From Micromonosporaceae bacterium (GTDB taxonomy: Bacteria > Actinomycetota > Actinomycetes > Mycobacteriales > Micromonosporaceae), in the NCBI GenBank assembly GCA_020027875.1, contig JAHRHA010000012.1:1-64000 (forward strand): 64,000 bases of DNA, given 5' to 3'. Position 1 is the first letter of the stretch. Each line of letters opens with the position of its first letter. The position numbers and the translations under genes are program-made. Shown piece after piece: positions 48,362-57,652 of the stretch. A model generated the notes under the pieces. It saw nothing but the letters and a program-made list of their open reading frames with translations, was not told the DNA's origin and ran no database searches.

Positions 48362-50731
48362 ATGAACCCTCACGACGACCACGCCCGCCCCGAGGCCCCC
48401 AAGCCTCCGATGGCCGGGCGAGCCGCCATCCAGGGCAATCAAGACAATCTCGGCATCACACCGCCGCTGGAGCAGACCCGGAACTTGGCGGAGGACACGG
48501 CGGCGAAGAAGAAGGTCGACCGGCGCAACATGATCATCGCCTGGGTCGCGGTCTTTTTGCTGCTCAGCGGCTTCGGCCTGGCCTCCGGTACGTACTACTT
48601 CGACAGCGTGCCGACCCCCGACCAGCTGGAACTGCCGGAATCGACCACCGTGTTCTACGCCGATGGCAAGACGTCGATGGCGACGCTCGGCACGGAGAAC
48701 CGGACGCTACTCAAGCTCCAGGACATGAACGACGCGGTCAAGGAGACGATCGTCGCGGCCGAAGACCAGACATTCTGGACCAACGAGGGCATCGATTTCC
48801 GTGGCGTGTTGCGGGCGGCTTGGAACAACGTCACCGGCGGCGACACGCAGGGTGCATCGACGATCACGCAGCAGTACGCACGGGTGGCAGCCGACCTGAA
48901 AGGCGTTACCTACTCCCGCAAACTGCGCGAAGCGGTCATAGCCTGGAAGCTCGACGACAAGTTTGACAAGGGAGAGATCCTCGAGTTCTACCTCAACACG
49001 GTTCCGTTCGGTCGGGGTGCCTACGGGATCGAAGCGGCCGCGCAGGCGTACCTGGGTAAGACCGCCAACAAGAACGCACCGGCGGCCCGGCAGGTCACGG
49101 TGGCCGAGGCGATGGTGTTGGTGGCCATGGTCAAGCAGCCGGAACCGGATCCGAACGACCCAGAGGGATACCCCGGGTACGACCCGACCCGTGGCGCCAA
49201 GGCCCGGGAGAACTCGGTGGCGCGATGGACCTACGTCCGCGATGCCATGGTCACCATGGGCAAGCTCACCCGGGCCGAGGCCGACGCGATGCGGTACCCG
49301 AACACGGTCCAGCCGTTCAACCCGGCCTCCCGACAGTCCGGTTTGGACCTGCCGACGGGGCTGGTCGTGAGCCATGCGCTGAGCGAGCTGCGCCAGACGG
49401 AGTTCTTCCGTGACAAGCCGAAGGGCTACATCCAGAACGGCGGCTTCCGGATCATCACGACAATCGAAAAACCCGCCCAGGACGCGGCCGAGGCGGCCGC
49501 GGACATCCGTCGTACGACCGCGCCGGCGGCCCTGCAGGGACATCCGAAGAACTGGCAGGCGGCTCTGGTGGCGGTCGAACCGGGCACGGGCCGGGTGCTC
49601 GCGTACTACGGCGGCAACGACGGAGCCGGTGCGGACTACGCCGGCTGGTTCCTCGACGAGGACGGCGACGCGCGAGGCTTCGGCCAGCACCCGCCGGGAT
49701 CGTCGTTCAAGGTGTACGACCTCGCCGAGGCCCTGCGCCAGAACATCTCGCTCGATTCGCACTGGGACTCCCCCGCCACCAAGGAGTTCCCGGCCAGCGG
49801 CCGGGTCAAGGGATCACCGGCCGGCCCCGTACGCAATGCCGGCAACGCCGCGTGCCAGCCGGACTGCACTCTCGTGCAGGCGACCGTCGCGTCGTTGAAC
49901 GTGCCCTTCTTCGACCTCACTGAGAAGCTCGGGCCGGCCAACGTCATCGAGATGGCCGCCAAGGCGGGCATCGACGACATGTGGGCCAACGTCAAGGGGA
50001 AGCCGGATCCGGTCCGGATCGACTTACGCGGCAAGCCGGGAGCGGACCTCGCGCCCAACTTCTCCACCGAGGTGGGCATCGGGCAGTACGGGGTGACCGT
50101 CCTCGATCACGCCAACGGTGTGGCGACGCTGGCGGCCGGAGGGAAGCGGGCGCAAGCCCACTTCGTCCGGTCGGTGGAGAAGGGCGATGACAAGGTCCAC
50201 CAGGAGGACCTCAAGCAGTCCGACATCGGGCTGAACCAGGACCAGATCGACGTGCTGAACGCGACGCTGAAGCAGGTGTCCGCGGCCGAATTGAACAACG
50301 GCTGGGACGCCGCCGGCAAGACCGGTACCTGGCAGGCGGGCACCAGCACCACCCGCAACGCGCACACCTGGATGGTCGGCTACACCAGGGCACTCGCCGC
50401 CGCGGTCTGGGTCGGCACGACCGACGGTAAGGCCCTGGTCACCAAGGACGGCAACTACAACGTGTTCGGCTCGACGTATCCGGGTCCGATCTGGCGTCAG
50501 TTCATGGTCGACGCCACCGCCGCGATGAAGTTTGATGAGCAGTTGAATCGCTTCGCCGAGCCCAAGGTCACCGCTACCCCAGACCCTTCGCCCTCCGCGG
50601 AGCCGTCGGTCGAGCCATCGCCGGAACCGTCACCGGAGCCGACGCCGGACCCAACGCTGCCGTCACCGCCGAGCCCGACGCCGACGATCGGCCCGACGTT
50701 GACCCCCAGCGTCGTGCCGCCCGACCCATGA
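48362..50731 (+). CDS. Class A penicillin-binding protein (transglycosylase + transpeptidase)
   Basis: About 789 residues. A cytosolic tail, one transmembrane anchor (about 57-76) and an extracytoplasmic GT51 glycosyltransferase follow: ETIVAAEDQTFWTNEGIDF with the catalytic Glu134, then QGASTITQQYARV and LEFYLNTVPFGRGAYGIEAA. The transpeptidase has the nucleophile in PGSSFKVYDL (S-x-x-K, about residue 447), the SLN motif in TVASLNVP and KTGT at about 652. A Pro/Ser/Glu-rich tail of about 60 residues ends it. It polymerises and cross-links peptidoglycan. ATG at 48362 is 12 bases after GGAGGG. The tail may interact with the wall. Confidence 0.92.
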   Translation: MNPHDDHARPEAPKPPMAGRAAIQGNQDNLGITPPLEQTRNLAEDTAAKKKVDRRNMIIAWVAVFLLLSGFGLASGTYYFDSVPTPDQLELPESTTVFYADGKTSMATLGTENRTLLKLQDMNDAVKETIVAAEDQTFWTNEGIDFRGVLRAAWNNVTGGDTQGASTITQQYARVAADLKGVTYSRKLREAVIAWKLDDKFDKGEILEFYLNTVPFGRGAYGIEAAAQAYLGKTANKNAPAARQVTVAEAMVLVAMVKQPEPDPNDPEGYPGYDPTRGAKARENSVARWTYVRDAMVTMGKLTRAEADAMRYPNTVQPFNPASRQSGLDLPTGLVVSHALSELRQTEFFRDKPKGYIQNGGFRIITTIEKPAQDAAEAAADIRRTTAPAALQGHPKNWQAALVAVEPGTGRVLAYYGGNDGAGADYAGWFLDEDGDARGFGQHPPGSSFKVYDLAEALRQNISLDSHWDSPATKEFPASGRVKGSPAGPVRNAGNAACQPDCTLVQATVASLNVPFFDLTEKLGPANVIEMAAKAGIDDMWANVKGKPDPVRIDLRGKPGADLAPNFSTEVGIGQYGVTVLDHANGVATLAAGGKRAQAHFVRSVEKGDDKVHQEDLKQSDIGLNQDQIDVLNATLKQVSAAELNNGWDAAGKTGTWQAGTSTTRNAHTWMVGYTRALAAAVWVGTTDGKALVTKDGNYNVFGSTYPGPIWRQFMVDATAAMKFDEQLNRFAEPKVTATPDPSPSAEPSVEPSPEPSPEPTPDPTLPSPPSPTPTIGPTLTPSVVPPDP

Positions 50732-50742
50732 CGGGCGCTGCG

Positions 50743-51597
50743 CTAACCCGGCGCTGGCGGCGGGGCCGGCAGTCCGATCGGGTTCCACTCGGGTAGGACC
50801 GAATGGCAGGCCGCGGCGAGCGGTGTGAGGAGCTCCGTCACGCGCCGGACGGCCTGCGGCCCGAGCGCGAGCCAGGGTCCGGCCGCGGCGAGGTCCGTCG
50901 CGGCCTCGACCGCCTGAACCGCGGCGGCCCCAGCCGGCGTCGCCCGGCCGTCGGTGCCCAGCCAGCCACGCGCCGTCAGGCGTGCCCGCGCGCCGTCCCA
51001 TTCCTCGTCGGTCCATCCCCGCGCCGGCTGCATAATCTCCCGGGACAGGTCGAGTCCGCACCGCAGCACCAAGACCTCGCAGGCGCCGATACCGGCCGCG
51101 ACGAGGGCGGAGACATGCCCGCCGCCGCGGTGCTCGCGCAGCGTCGTGGCGGCCTGCCAGAGCCGGGGCAGCGGCTGATCGTACGGCGGCAGCGCCGCAT
51201 TGGCCGCGCCGAGCACCCGCCCCGCCGGCTCGAGTTCGCCCGCGGCCGCGGTCAGCAGGTCGGCCGCCTCGGCCAGATGGGCGTCGGGAAGGTCGGCGAC
51301 CAGCGGCGTGAGCGATGCCGCGGCGCCGTTGACCCGAGCCTGCAGCGCACCCTGCGGTGAGATCATCGTCCAGACCTCGGGGATGGCGCGGCCGACCATG
51401 GTGGGGGCGAAGCTGAAGAACGACGCCACCACGGGCGCGGCCTGCACCTCTCCGAGCGGGGACGCGCGGCCGGCGAAGTACCCCCGCCAGTACCCGCGCA
51501 ACCCGGCCGCGGTGAAGTGCTCCCGGGCCTGCGGGGCGAAGTAGGTGACCGCGTGGACCGGTTCGAACAGAGCCCACATCGCACGCGCATCCACCAT
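50743..51597 (-). CDS. SCO6745-family protein
   Basis: A 284-residue protein. The N terminus (ARAMWALFEPVHAVTYFAPQ, then AREHFTAAGLRGYWRGYFAG) and the HVSALVAAGIGACEVLVLRC segment, followed by GWTDEEWDGARARLTARGWL, match the SCO6745 family, actinobacterial proteins of unknown function with a winged-helix-like C-terminal piece. ATG at 51597 follows GGGAGAGCG. It converges with the penicillin-binding protein gene (11-base gap) and diverges from the M3 peptidase. Alternative upstream starts have no coding support. Confidence 0.85.
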   Translation of the reverse strand: MVDARAMWALFEPVHAVTYFAPQAREHFTAAGLRGYWRGYFAGRASPLGEVQAAPVVASFFSFAPTMVGRAIPEVWTMISPQGALQARVNGAAASLTPLVADLPDAHLAEAADLLTAAAGELEPAGRVLGAANAALPPYDQPLPRLWQAATTLREHRGGGHVSALVAAGIGACEVLVLRCGLDLSREIMQPARGWTDEEWDGARARLTARGWLGTDGRATPAGAAAVQAVEAATDLAAAGPWLALGPQAVRRVTELLTPLAAACHSVLPEWNPIGLPAPPPAPG

Positions 51598-51723
51598 ATC
51601 GCTCTCCCTCAAACTCTCGGTCCGCCGGTCACACTCTGCCGGAAGGGTCTCGACCGACGCCAGCGCCGAAAGGCGGGATAGGGTCGGGAACACCGTGTCC
51701 CGACCCTACCCCGGAGGACGATC

Positions 51724-53691
51724 TTGTCCGGTGACGCAACTGGCTCCGCCGCCGCCGCCCTCGCCACGTCGAACCCGACCGCGCTCGCGCGGGCCGCCGA
51801 CGTCGCCATCGCCGACGCGCGGGTGCGCATCGACGCGATGATGACCGGTGGCCTCGATGGGCTCGACCTGTTGGACGCGTACGACGAGGCGATGGCCGCA
51901 CTGGCCAACGCGGCGGATCGTGTCGACCTCATCGCGGTCAGCCACCCCGATCGCGGGATGCGCGACGGCGCCGACGCGGCCAAGCAGGCGATTGCCAAGG
52001 TACGCACCGACATCTCGCTCGATCGCGATGTCTTCGACGCGCTCGTCGCGCTGGACCTGTCCCAGGAGGACGCAGCAACCCGGCACTACCTGACCACAAT
52101 CCTGCGGGACTTCCGGCGAGCCGGCGTCGACCGCGACGACACGACCCGGGCACGGCTCCGGGAGTTGCAGGAGGAGCTGGTCGGAATCGGTCAGGACTTC
52201 GACCGCAACATCCGGTCGGACATGCGCACCGCCCTGGTGGCGCCGAGCGCGCTCACCGGGCTACCCGAGGACTATGTCCGGGCGCACCCAGCGGGCGACG
52301 ACGGCCTGGCGCGGGTCACCACCGAGTATCCCGACATCATCCCCTTCCTCACCTACTCCACCGATGCCGCGGCGCGCGAACAGATGTGGCGCCTCTACCG
52401 CCAGCGCGGCTATCCGTCCAACGTGGACGTACTGCGCAACATGATCGAACGACGCCACGAGCTGGCCACCCTTCTCGGCTACCCCAACTGGGCGGATTAC
52501 ATCGCCGAGGACAAGATGGTCGGCAGCGCGCAGAACATCGCCGAATTCATCGAACGCATCGCCGCCGCCGGCGCGGACCGGTCGCGCCGCGACTACGACC
52601 GGCTGCTGCAGCGCAAGCGCCTCGACGCCCCCGACGCGGATTCCGTGTTCGGCTGGGACAGCGCCTACCTCGACGACCGCGTGAAGGCTGAACAGCTCGC
52701 CTTCGACACTCAGGCGATGCGGCCGTACTTCGAGTACGGACGGGTCAAGGCCGGCCTGATGCGCCTCGTGGAGCGGCTTTTCGGTGTCGAGTTCCGCGAA
52801 CGGCCAGACATCGGTGTGTGGCATCCCGAGGTCGAATGCCATGACGTGTTCGCCGGTGATCGGCTGCTCGGCCGGATCTTCCTGGACATGCATCCCCGCG
52901 CCGACAAGTACAGCCATGCGGCGATGTTCGCCATGACCACCGGCAAGGCCGGCAAGGCCAGCAAGGCCGGACCGCGGGTGCCCGAGTGCGCGCTCGTCTG
53001 CAACCTGCCCCGCCCCGGCGACGAACCAGCCCTGCTGCAACACTCCGATGTGGGGACGTTCTTCCACGAGTTCGGCCACCTGATCCACCACATCTTCGCC
53101 GGAGCCAGCCGATGGTCGGGCACAAGCGGCATCGCCACCGAGTGGGACTTCGTCGAGGCGCCGTCCCAGCTGCTCGAGGAGTGGGTCCGCGACGCGGCGA
53201 CGCTCGCCACGTTCGCCGTGCACTACGAGACGGGCGATCCCCTGCCGGCCGACATGGTCACGAAGCTGCGCGCCGCTGAGGAGTTCGGCAAGGGGCTCTT
53301 CGTCCGCCAGCAGATGTTCTACGCCTCGCTGAGCCTGGAGCTCTACCGCCGCGACCCGGCGGGACTGGACCCGGTCGCGGTGGAGCGGGAGGCGCAGGAG
53401 CGGTTCACGCCGTACCGCCACGTCGACGGCACCCACCTGCATCTGGGCTTCGGGCACCTCGACGGCTACTCGGCCATCTACTGCACGTACATGTGGTCCC
53501 TCGTCATCGCCAAGGACCTGTTCACCGTCTTCGCCGCGGAGGGGCTGCAATCCACCGAAACCGCCGCGCGCTACCGGCGGGCCGTGCTCTCGCCCGGCGG
53601 GTCAGCCCCGGCTGCCCAGCTCGTGGCGGACTTTCTCGGTCGGCCGTACGACTTCACCGCATATCAGGCCTGGCTGGACGCCGACGAGTAG
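51724..53691 (+). CDS. M3-family metallopeptidase (oligopeptidase)
   Basis: A 655-residue soluble peptidase. The zinc-binding HEFGH is at 448-452 in VGTFFHEFGHLIHHIFAG, with the third ligand Glu in TEWDFVEAPSQLLEEW about 28 residues on. A tyrosine and histidine-rich HVDGTHLHLGFGHLDGYSA near the end stabilises the intermediate in this family. It cleaves short peptides in the cytosol. The start is TTG at 51724, rare but well supported by GGAGG eight bases upstream. It is followed by the dodecin gene after 71 bases. Confidence 0.92.
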   Translation: MSGDATGSAAAALATSNPTALARAADVAIADARVRIDAMMTGGLDGLDLLDAYDEAMAALANAADRVDLIAVSHPDRGMRDGADAAKQAIAKVRTDISLDRDVFDALVALDLSQEDAATRHYLTTILRDFRRAGVDRDDTTRARLRELQEELVGIGQDFDRNIRSDMRTALVAPSALTGLPEDYVRAHPAGDDGLARVTTEYPDIIPFLTYSTDAAAREQMWRLYRQRGYPSNVDVLRNMIERRHELATLLGYPNWADYIAEDKMVGSAQNIAEFIERIAAAGADRSRRDYDRLLQRKRLDAPDADSVFGWDSAYLDDRVKAEQLAFDTQAMRPYFEYGRVKAGLMRLVERLFGVEFRERPDIGVWHPEVECHDVFAGDRLLGRIFLDMHPRADKYSHAAMFAMTTGKAGKASKAGPRVPECALVCNLPRPGDEPALLQHSDVGTFFHEFGHLIHHIFAGASRWSGTSGIATEWDFVEAPSQLLEEWVRDAATLATFAVHYETGDPLPADMVTKLRAAEEFGKGLFVRQQMFYASLSLELYRRDPAGLDPVAVEREAQERFTPYRHVDGTHLHLGFGHLDGYSAIYCTYMWSLVIAKDLFTVFAAEGLQSTETAARYRRAVLSPGGSAPAAQLVADFLGRPYDFTAYQAWLDADE

Positions 53692-53762
53692 TCACGGATC
53701 ACCGCTTTGCGTCTATGCTGAGGGACGCCCCGTCCACTGAGAACAGTCATTGGAGGTCCGTG

Positions 53763-53975
53763 ATGGCCGACAGCGTGTACACGTTCACCGAGGTGGTTGG
53801 CACCAGCACCGAATCCTGGGAGAAGGCGGCGGCCACGGCCGTTGAGCGGGCGTCCAAGACTCTCCGGAATCTGCGCGTCGCGGAGATCGTGAAGCTCGAC
53901 ATGGACATCGAGGACGGCCGCGTGCGCGCCTACCGGGCGCGCGTCCAGATCTCCTTCAAGCTCGATGACGCCTGA
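53763..53975 (+). CDS. Dodecin family flavin-binding protein
   Basis: A 70-residue protein, the standard dodecin size. SVYTFTEVVGTSTESWEKAA, then VERASKTLRNLRVAEIVKLD and RVQISFKL are the strand-helix-strand pattern. Dodecins form hollow dodecamers that store FMN/FAD or riboflavin. ATG at 53763 follows GGAGG. It lies in the same direction as the M3 peptidase and could be transcribed with it. Confidence 0.92.
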   Translation: MADSVYTFTEVVGTSTESWEKAAATAVERASKTLRNLRVAEIVKLDMDIEDGRVRAYRARVQISFKLDDA

Positions 53976-54103
53976 GCGCGCGGCGGGTGCGGCGAGCGCG
54001 GCGGGTGTGCCGACGCTAACCACCTACGTGCGTCAACACCAACCAAACGAGGCTTTTGCGTCCATGATCGGCTGTGCGCGTCGATCCGCCACCGCAGCCC
54101 TCT

Positions 54104-55852
54104 TCATTCAGCCGTACGCGGGATCGGTACGGCAGAACGCGATCTGCGGCGGGCCGCGTCGCGGGGTTTGCGGGTCAACAGCCCGCTTACCTCCTTGGCC
54201 AACGACGAGACTGTCGGTGCGACTGGCGCACCGCCCACAATGGCCGCCTCGGCCTTGCCGATCAGAGCGAATAACTCCATCACCTCCGGCCACGACGGCA
54301 TCACCACACCATCCTTAGCGGCCGCCAAGAACGCGGTCATCACCGGGTTGACGCCGCCGAGGCGCTCGATGGCGCGATTGAGCGCAGGTGGGCGCGCCTC
54401 GGCGCGGTAGAGCTCCATTGCGAGGTCAGTACGAGTCAGGTAGTTCGCAAGGAACTCGTGCGCGATCATCTTGCTGCGCCCGCGTCGCGGTACGAATATT
54501 GCGGACACCCCCATTAATGGGCGGGCCGGACCAACGCCGTCGTAGGCAGGAATTGGCGTGATCTCATAGGGGATCTGTGCCGCATCGAGCCGGGCAAGCG
54601 CCCACGGACCGGAGATTAGGAACGCGGCGTCGCCGTTGGCGAACGTCGCGATCGGCTCCGGTGCATTGCGACTGAGCACGCCGCTCCCTGCCTCGCCAAG
54701 CTCGGCGATGCGCGCGAAGGCGGCCATCGACTCGGGCGAGGAGAATCGCAGATCAGGCGGAGTAGATACCTCACGCTGGCCTGCGTCAAGCCCGACCGGC
54801 AGTGGTGGGCCGCCAGCGGCGGTAAAGAGCGGATGGAAATGGTACGCATCGCCGGTCGGACCTATCGGCACAGCTAACACGTGCTTGACCCGCCTAGCCC
54901 CGCGCAGCCGACGAACTATCTCGACGAGCTCCTCGAAGGTCTGCGGCGCCTCGGGTACAAGTTTCGTGTTGCGGAACAGCGCAACGCTCTCGACAGCGTA
55001 TGGCACCCCATACCGCAAACCTCTATAGGTCACCGCCTCGATCGCGTCCGGGAGGAAGGCCTGGCTGCGCTGGTCCGAAAAGTCGACCGGCTCGAGCACG
55101 TTGGCTCGTACCAGATTGCCGATCCAATCGTGGGCACCGACGACGAGGTCCGGCATCTGTGCGCGTTCGTCGTCGGCTGCCCGCATCAGCTCCGGCTGAA
55201 GATCGAGGAAGGGAACCTTGCGAGGCTCCACAGTCAGCCCGAGCGGGCTACAAAAATTCTCCGCGAACGGCCTCAGCGCATCCACGCGCAGTTGGTCCGC
55301 CCAAAGCACCAGCTTCTCCGCCAAGTCCACCAAACGACCCTGACGGTCACGGGCCCATCGTGTGCCAGACGAGTCGGTGAAGGCCAGCTCCACCCGGAAC
55401 GCGAGGGCGTTCTCGATCACGCTCAGCGGCTCGGTGTCACCGATCCGGTAGAAGAGCGGCTCTCCGCCTGGCGGAATCACTGGGATGGCATAGTCGACGG
55501 TCGAATCCGCGTCGTGCACGTTCAGGATTGTCAGCTTGGCCTGATAGACCGGTGTTTGCGACGCGTTGCGGACGCGTGCACCCCACCCGCCGTTAGGCGA
55601 TCCGGACCCGTCGGTCGAGCGAAACTCGATCCAGCCCGAGACGAGAGCAGCCTGTTCGCGCAGCAACAGCGCATCCTGCTTACGGCGCTCTGTGTCGTCC
55701 TTCTCATCCCGTTTCACCTGCAGACGGTACGCTCTTGCCGTGTACCGTCCTGCGATAATCGCCGCGGTCAGGGCGAGGGCCGACACGGCCGAGTTCGCCC
55801 AAGTGGCGAGGTCGCCCAAGGAGGCAGCGGTGAGCGGATCGGGTAGGGACAT
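54104..55852 (-). CDS. Membrane-anchored solute-binding-like protein with N-terminal module
   Basis: About 582 residues. After SLPDPLTAASLGDLATWANS comes one hydrophobic segment (AVSALALTAAIIAG) followed by a strongly basic RYTARAYRLQVKRDEK, so by the positive-inside rule the bulk of the protein is cytosolic. A small beta domain follows (GGWGARVRNASQTPVYQAKL). From about residue 190 the chain is MalE-like: PDLVVGAHDWIGNLV, YGVPYAVESVALFRNTKL and FANGDAAFLISGPWALARL. There is no lipobox or cleavable signal and no ABC permease nearby. A sensor or a binding protein with unknown partner is more likely than uptake. ATG at 55852 or 55864 could start it. Confidence 0.7.
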   Translation of the reverse strand: MSLPDPLTAASLGDLATWANSAVSALALTAAIIAGRYTARAYRLQVKRDEKDDTERRKQDALLLREQAALVSGWIEFRSTDGSGSPNGGWGARVRNASQTPVYQAKLTILNVHDADSTVDYAIPVIPPGGEPLFYRIGDTEPLSVIENALAFRVELAFTDSSGTRWARDRQGRLVDLAEKLVLWADQLRVDALRPFAENFCSPLGLTVEPRKVPFLDLQPELMRAADDERAQMPDLVVGAHDWIGNLVRANVLEPVDFSDQRSQAFLPDAIEAVTYRGLRYGVPYAVESVALFRNTKLVPEAPQTFEELVEIVRRLRGARRVKHVLAVPIGPTGDAYHFHPLFTAAGGPPLPVGLDAGQREVSTPPDLRFSSPESMAAFARIAELGEAGSGVLSRNAPEPIATFANGDAAFLISGPWALARLDAAQIPYEITPIPAYDGVGPARPLMGVSAIFVPRRGRSKMIAHEFLANYLTRTDLAMELYRAEARPPALNRAIERLGGVNPVMTAFLAAAKDGVVMPSWPEVMELFALIGKAEAAIVGGAPVAPTVSSLAKEVSGLLTRKPRDAARRRSRSAVPIPRTAE

Positions 55853-55910
55853 TCCACGGAGCATAGAGGTATAGCGGTCTTGAAGGAGCACCCGTTTGGC
55901 GGCTCCTGGG

Positions 55911-56100
55911 GCCATCAAGGATGAGTGGGTGCTGGCGCGCTTCGACGGCACGCCGCCGTACGAGCACGCCGATGCGCGTCGCGGTGAGCACCCGGACTGG
56001 TGGCACGTACGTGGTCGACTATGGCCGACCGGAGGTGCGCAACGTCCTGGTCGCCAACGAACTCCACTGGTGCGCGGAGTTCCATGTGGACGGTTTGCGG
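55911..56100 (+). pseudogene. glgB: Fragment of 1,4-alpha-glucan branching enzyme
   Basis: A frame reads [20 protein letters not shown] and [10 protein letters not shown]. After one extra base near 55996 the next frame continues [20 protein letters not shown] and [13 protein letters not shown]. This is the part of GlgB that follows the first catalytic-domain region and includes the FHVDGLR segment just before the catalytic Asp. No other part of the gene is nearby. It is a dead insertion or the leftover of a deletion. Confidence 0.75.
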
Positions 56101-56279
56101 TGGGCTCAGCAGGTGCAACGGGGCGGACCTCATTGGTCGTACACAAGTATGAAGTCTAGCGTCGATGCGACTCTTCCTCCCATCACAGAAAGGTTGTTTC
56201 GAAGATCTACAGTGGATTGCCGCTGCATGGTCCCTGACTGCAATTCTACGGTTGCCGACTCCCGCCCGAGATAGGCCAC

Positions 56280-56921
56280 TCATGCGGAGTTGCGATGATC
56301 AAACTCACTCGACAAGCTATCTGGCCACGAGCGCGTCACGCGACGCGTTTGCCGGGCCCCGCCTGCGCTCCACCTCGACATGGCGGTGAGCCGGGCCAGT
56401 CGCGCCCGCGATGCCGCGGCTTCCCCGTGCAGCCGCCACATCGCAGCCAGTGCGGAGGCGGCTTGGCCGACCGCCGCCTCGACGACGGCGAACCTCTCCC
56501 CGTGCTGCACCGCTGCCACCACGGCCGCCCTAGCGTCGCCACGGCAGGCCGAGGCCAGGGCTTGGTCGCCGACCGACCTTCTCCTGGGTGTCACAAACGC
56601 CGGCAGGGCGGCCGCGACAACGCCACTGGCCGCCATGTCGACCACGATCGGGGAGTGTCGCATCCGACCGCGAGACACGGCGAGCGCGAGCCGTTCGGTC
56701 TCCGTCAATGCTGTCCACAGCGGGTCCGGCAACCACCAGACATGACCCAACCGGACGGTGCTCTCGCGCCCGCCGTCGACCGCGATGACCCGTAGCCTGT
56801 CCGGCTCGACCGCGACGACAACCGCGCCGACTACGCCCGCGGTGTCCGTCAGCAGAGCCAACACCGAGGCGGCCGGTTGGAGCCAGCTCACGCCAATGGA
56901 GGTGCCAAGACGAGCCCACAT
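56280..56921 (-). CDS. Hypothetical protein paired with an anti-sigma factor
   Basis: About 213 residues, mostly Ala/Val-rich with alternating strands in the first half (GVVGAVVVAVEPDRLRVIAV) and helices in the second (SALAAMWRLHGEAAASRARL). A Ser/Arg-rich tail ends it. I do not recognise a family. ATG at 56921; the ribosome binding site is weak. It follows the zinc-finger anti-sigma gene on the same strand after about 103 bases, so they may be co-transcribed. Confidence 0.5.
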   Translation of the reverse strand: MWARLGTSIGVSWLQPAASVLALLTDTAGVVGAVVVAVEPDRLRVIAVDGGRESTVRLGHVWWLPDPLWTALTETERLALAVSRGRMRHSPIVVDMAASGVVAAALPAFVTPRRRSVGDQALASACRGDARAAVVAAVQHGERFAVVEAAVGQAASALAAMWRLHGEAAASRARLARLTAMSRWSAGGARQTRRVTRSWPDSLSSEFDHRNSA

Positions 56922-57024
56922 GTGCCCACGTACTCCCAGATATCGACCGACGCCGGCACCGTGAACTACGCAGTGGGCCGCCGCGCCGTTCAGCCGAGGG
57001 CGCGCGAGACACCCGCGAGAACTC

Positions 57025-57507
57025 TCAGGCGGTTGTGAACGGAACCGTCACCAGAACCCCGCCATCGGTGCTGGTGAGGGTAAACGACGTCATCTCGTTC
57101 GCGGCTACCGGAACCTGTGCGTCCACGGACTGGCTGTCAGTGCCGGCCACGAAATCAGCGACAACCTCGATGCGCCCATCATTGGTCAGGAGCACGAGCC
57201 GGTACGCCTCACCCACCCGCAACCCGTGCAGATCGGCCCGGACGGTCGCGTATCCGGCGTGTTCCGTGACCGCCGCTGATGCCGTCACCCCGGCCATGCG
57301 CTCCAGTTCGGCGATGTCGTCCTGGCTGAGGAGATCGAGATAGCCGGTCAGGACCTTGAGTTCGTCGTACTCCGTCCGGCACGCATCACAGCCACGCAGG
57401 TGCCGCTCGATGGCGCGGTGCTCCCTTGGATTGAGCCCGCCCAGGACGTGCAGACCCATGGCTGTGCCGACGTGCGTGCCGTCACCGTCATCCTCGAGGG
57501 CCGTCAT
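57025..57507 (-). CDS. Zinc-finger anti-sigma factor (zf-HC2 type)
   Basis: A 160-residue protein. The N terminus HVLGGLNPREHRAIERHLRG with CDACRTEYDEL has the His-x3-Cys-x2-Cys zinc site of the ZAS (zf-HC2) family that clamps ECF sigma factors. No transmembrane helix is visible, and the C-terminal part is a beta-rich domain (YATVRADLHGLRVGEAYRLV onward) as in RskA-type proteins. ZAS genes normally lie next to their ECF sigma gene; none is adjacent here. ATG at 57507. Confidence 0.8.
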   Translation of the reverse strand: MTALEDDGDGTHVGTAMGLHVLGGLNPREHRAIERHLRGCDACRTEYDELKVLTGYLDLLSQDDIAELERMAGVTASAAVTEHAGYATVRADLHGLRVGEAYRLVLLTNDGRIEVVADFVAGTDSQSVDAQVPVAANEMTSFTLTSTDGGVLVTVPFTTA

Positions 57508-57608
57508 GTCCGATTCCGTTCAGGAAAGGCACTTCCCGGGTAGGGATGAACGATGTTACCTCGGAGGTGGAGTCTGCCCAGCCGAAGCACAGACGTGGGC
57601 ACGCATGT

Positions 57609-57649
57609 CACACCGTGTATGAAGGCTGGCCGCTTCGGCGTACGGTGTG
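57609..57649. promoter_or_regulatory. Inverted repeat directly before the XRE regulator start
   Basis: Perfect arms CACACCGT and ACGGTGTG are 25 bases apart, and the right arm ends four bases before the ATG at 57653. Two half-sites in this position are typical for autoregulation by a DNA-binding protein, here the XRE-type product. Confidence 0.45.
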
Positions 57650-57652
57650 GTC

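Noticed and set aside
52261-53550. 429-codon minus-strand frame over the M3 peptidase
   Set aside because: The plus strand has HEFGH and full-length peptidase similarity; the minus frame has none.
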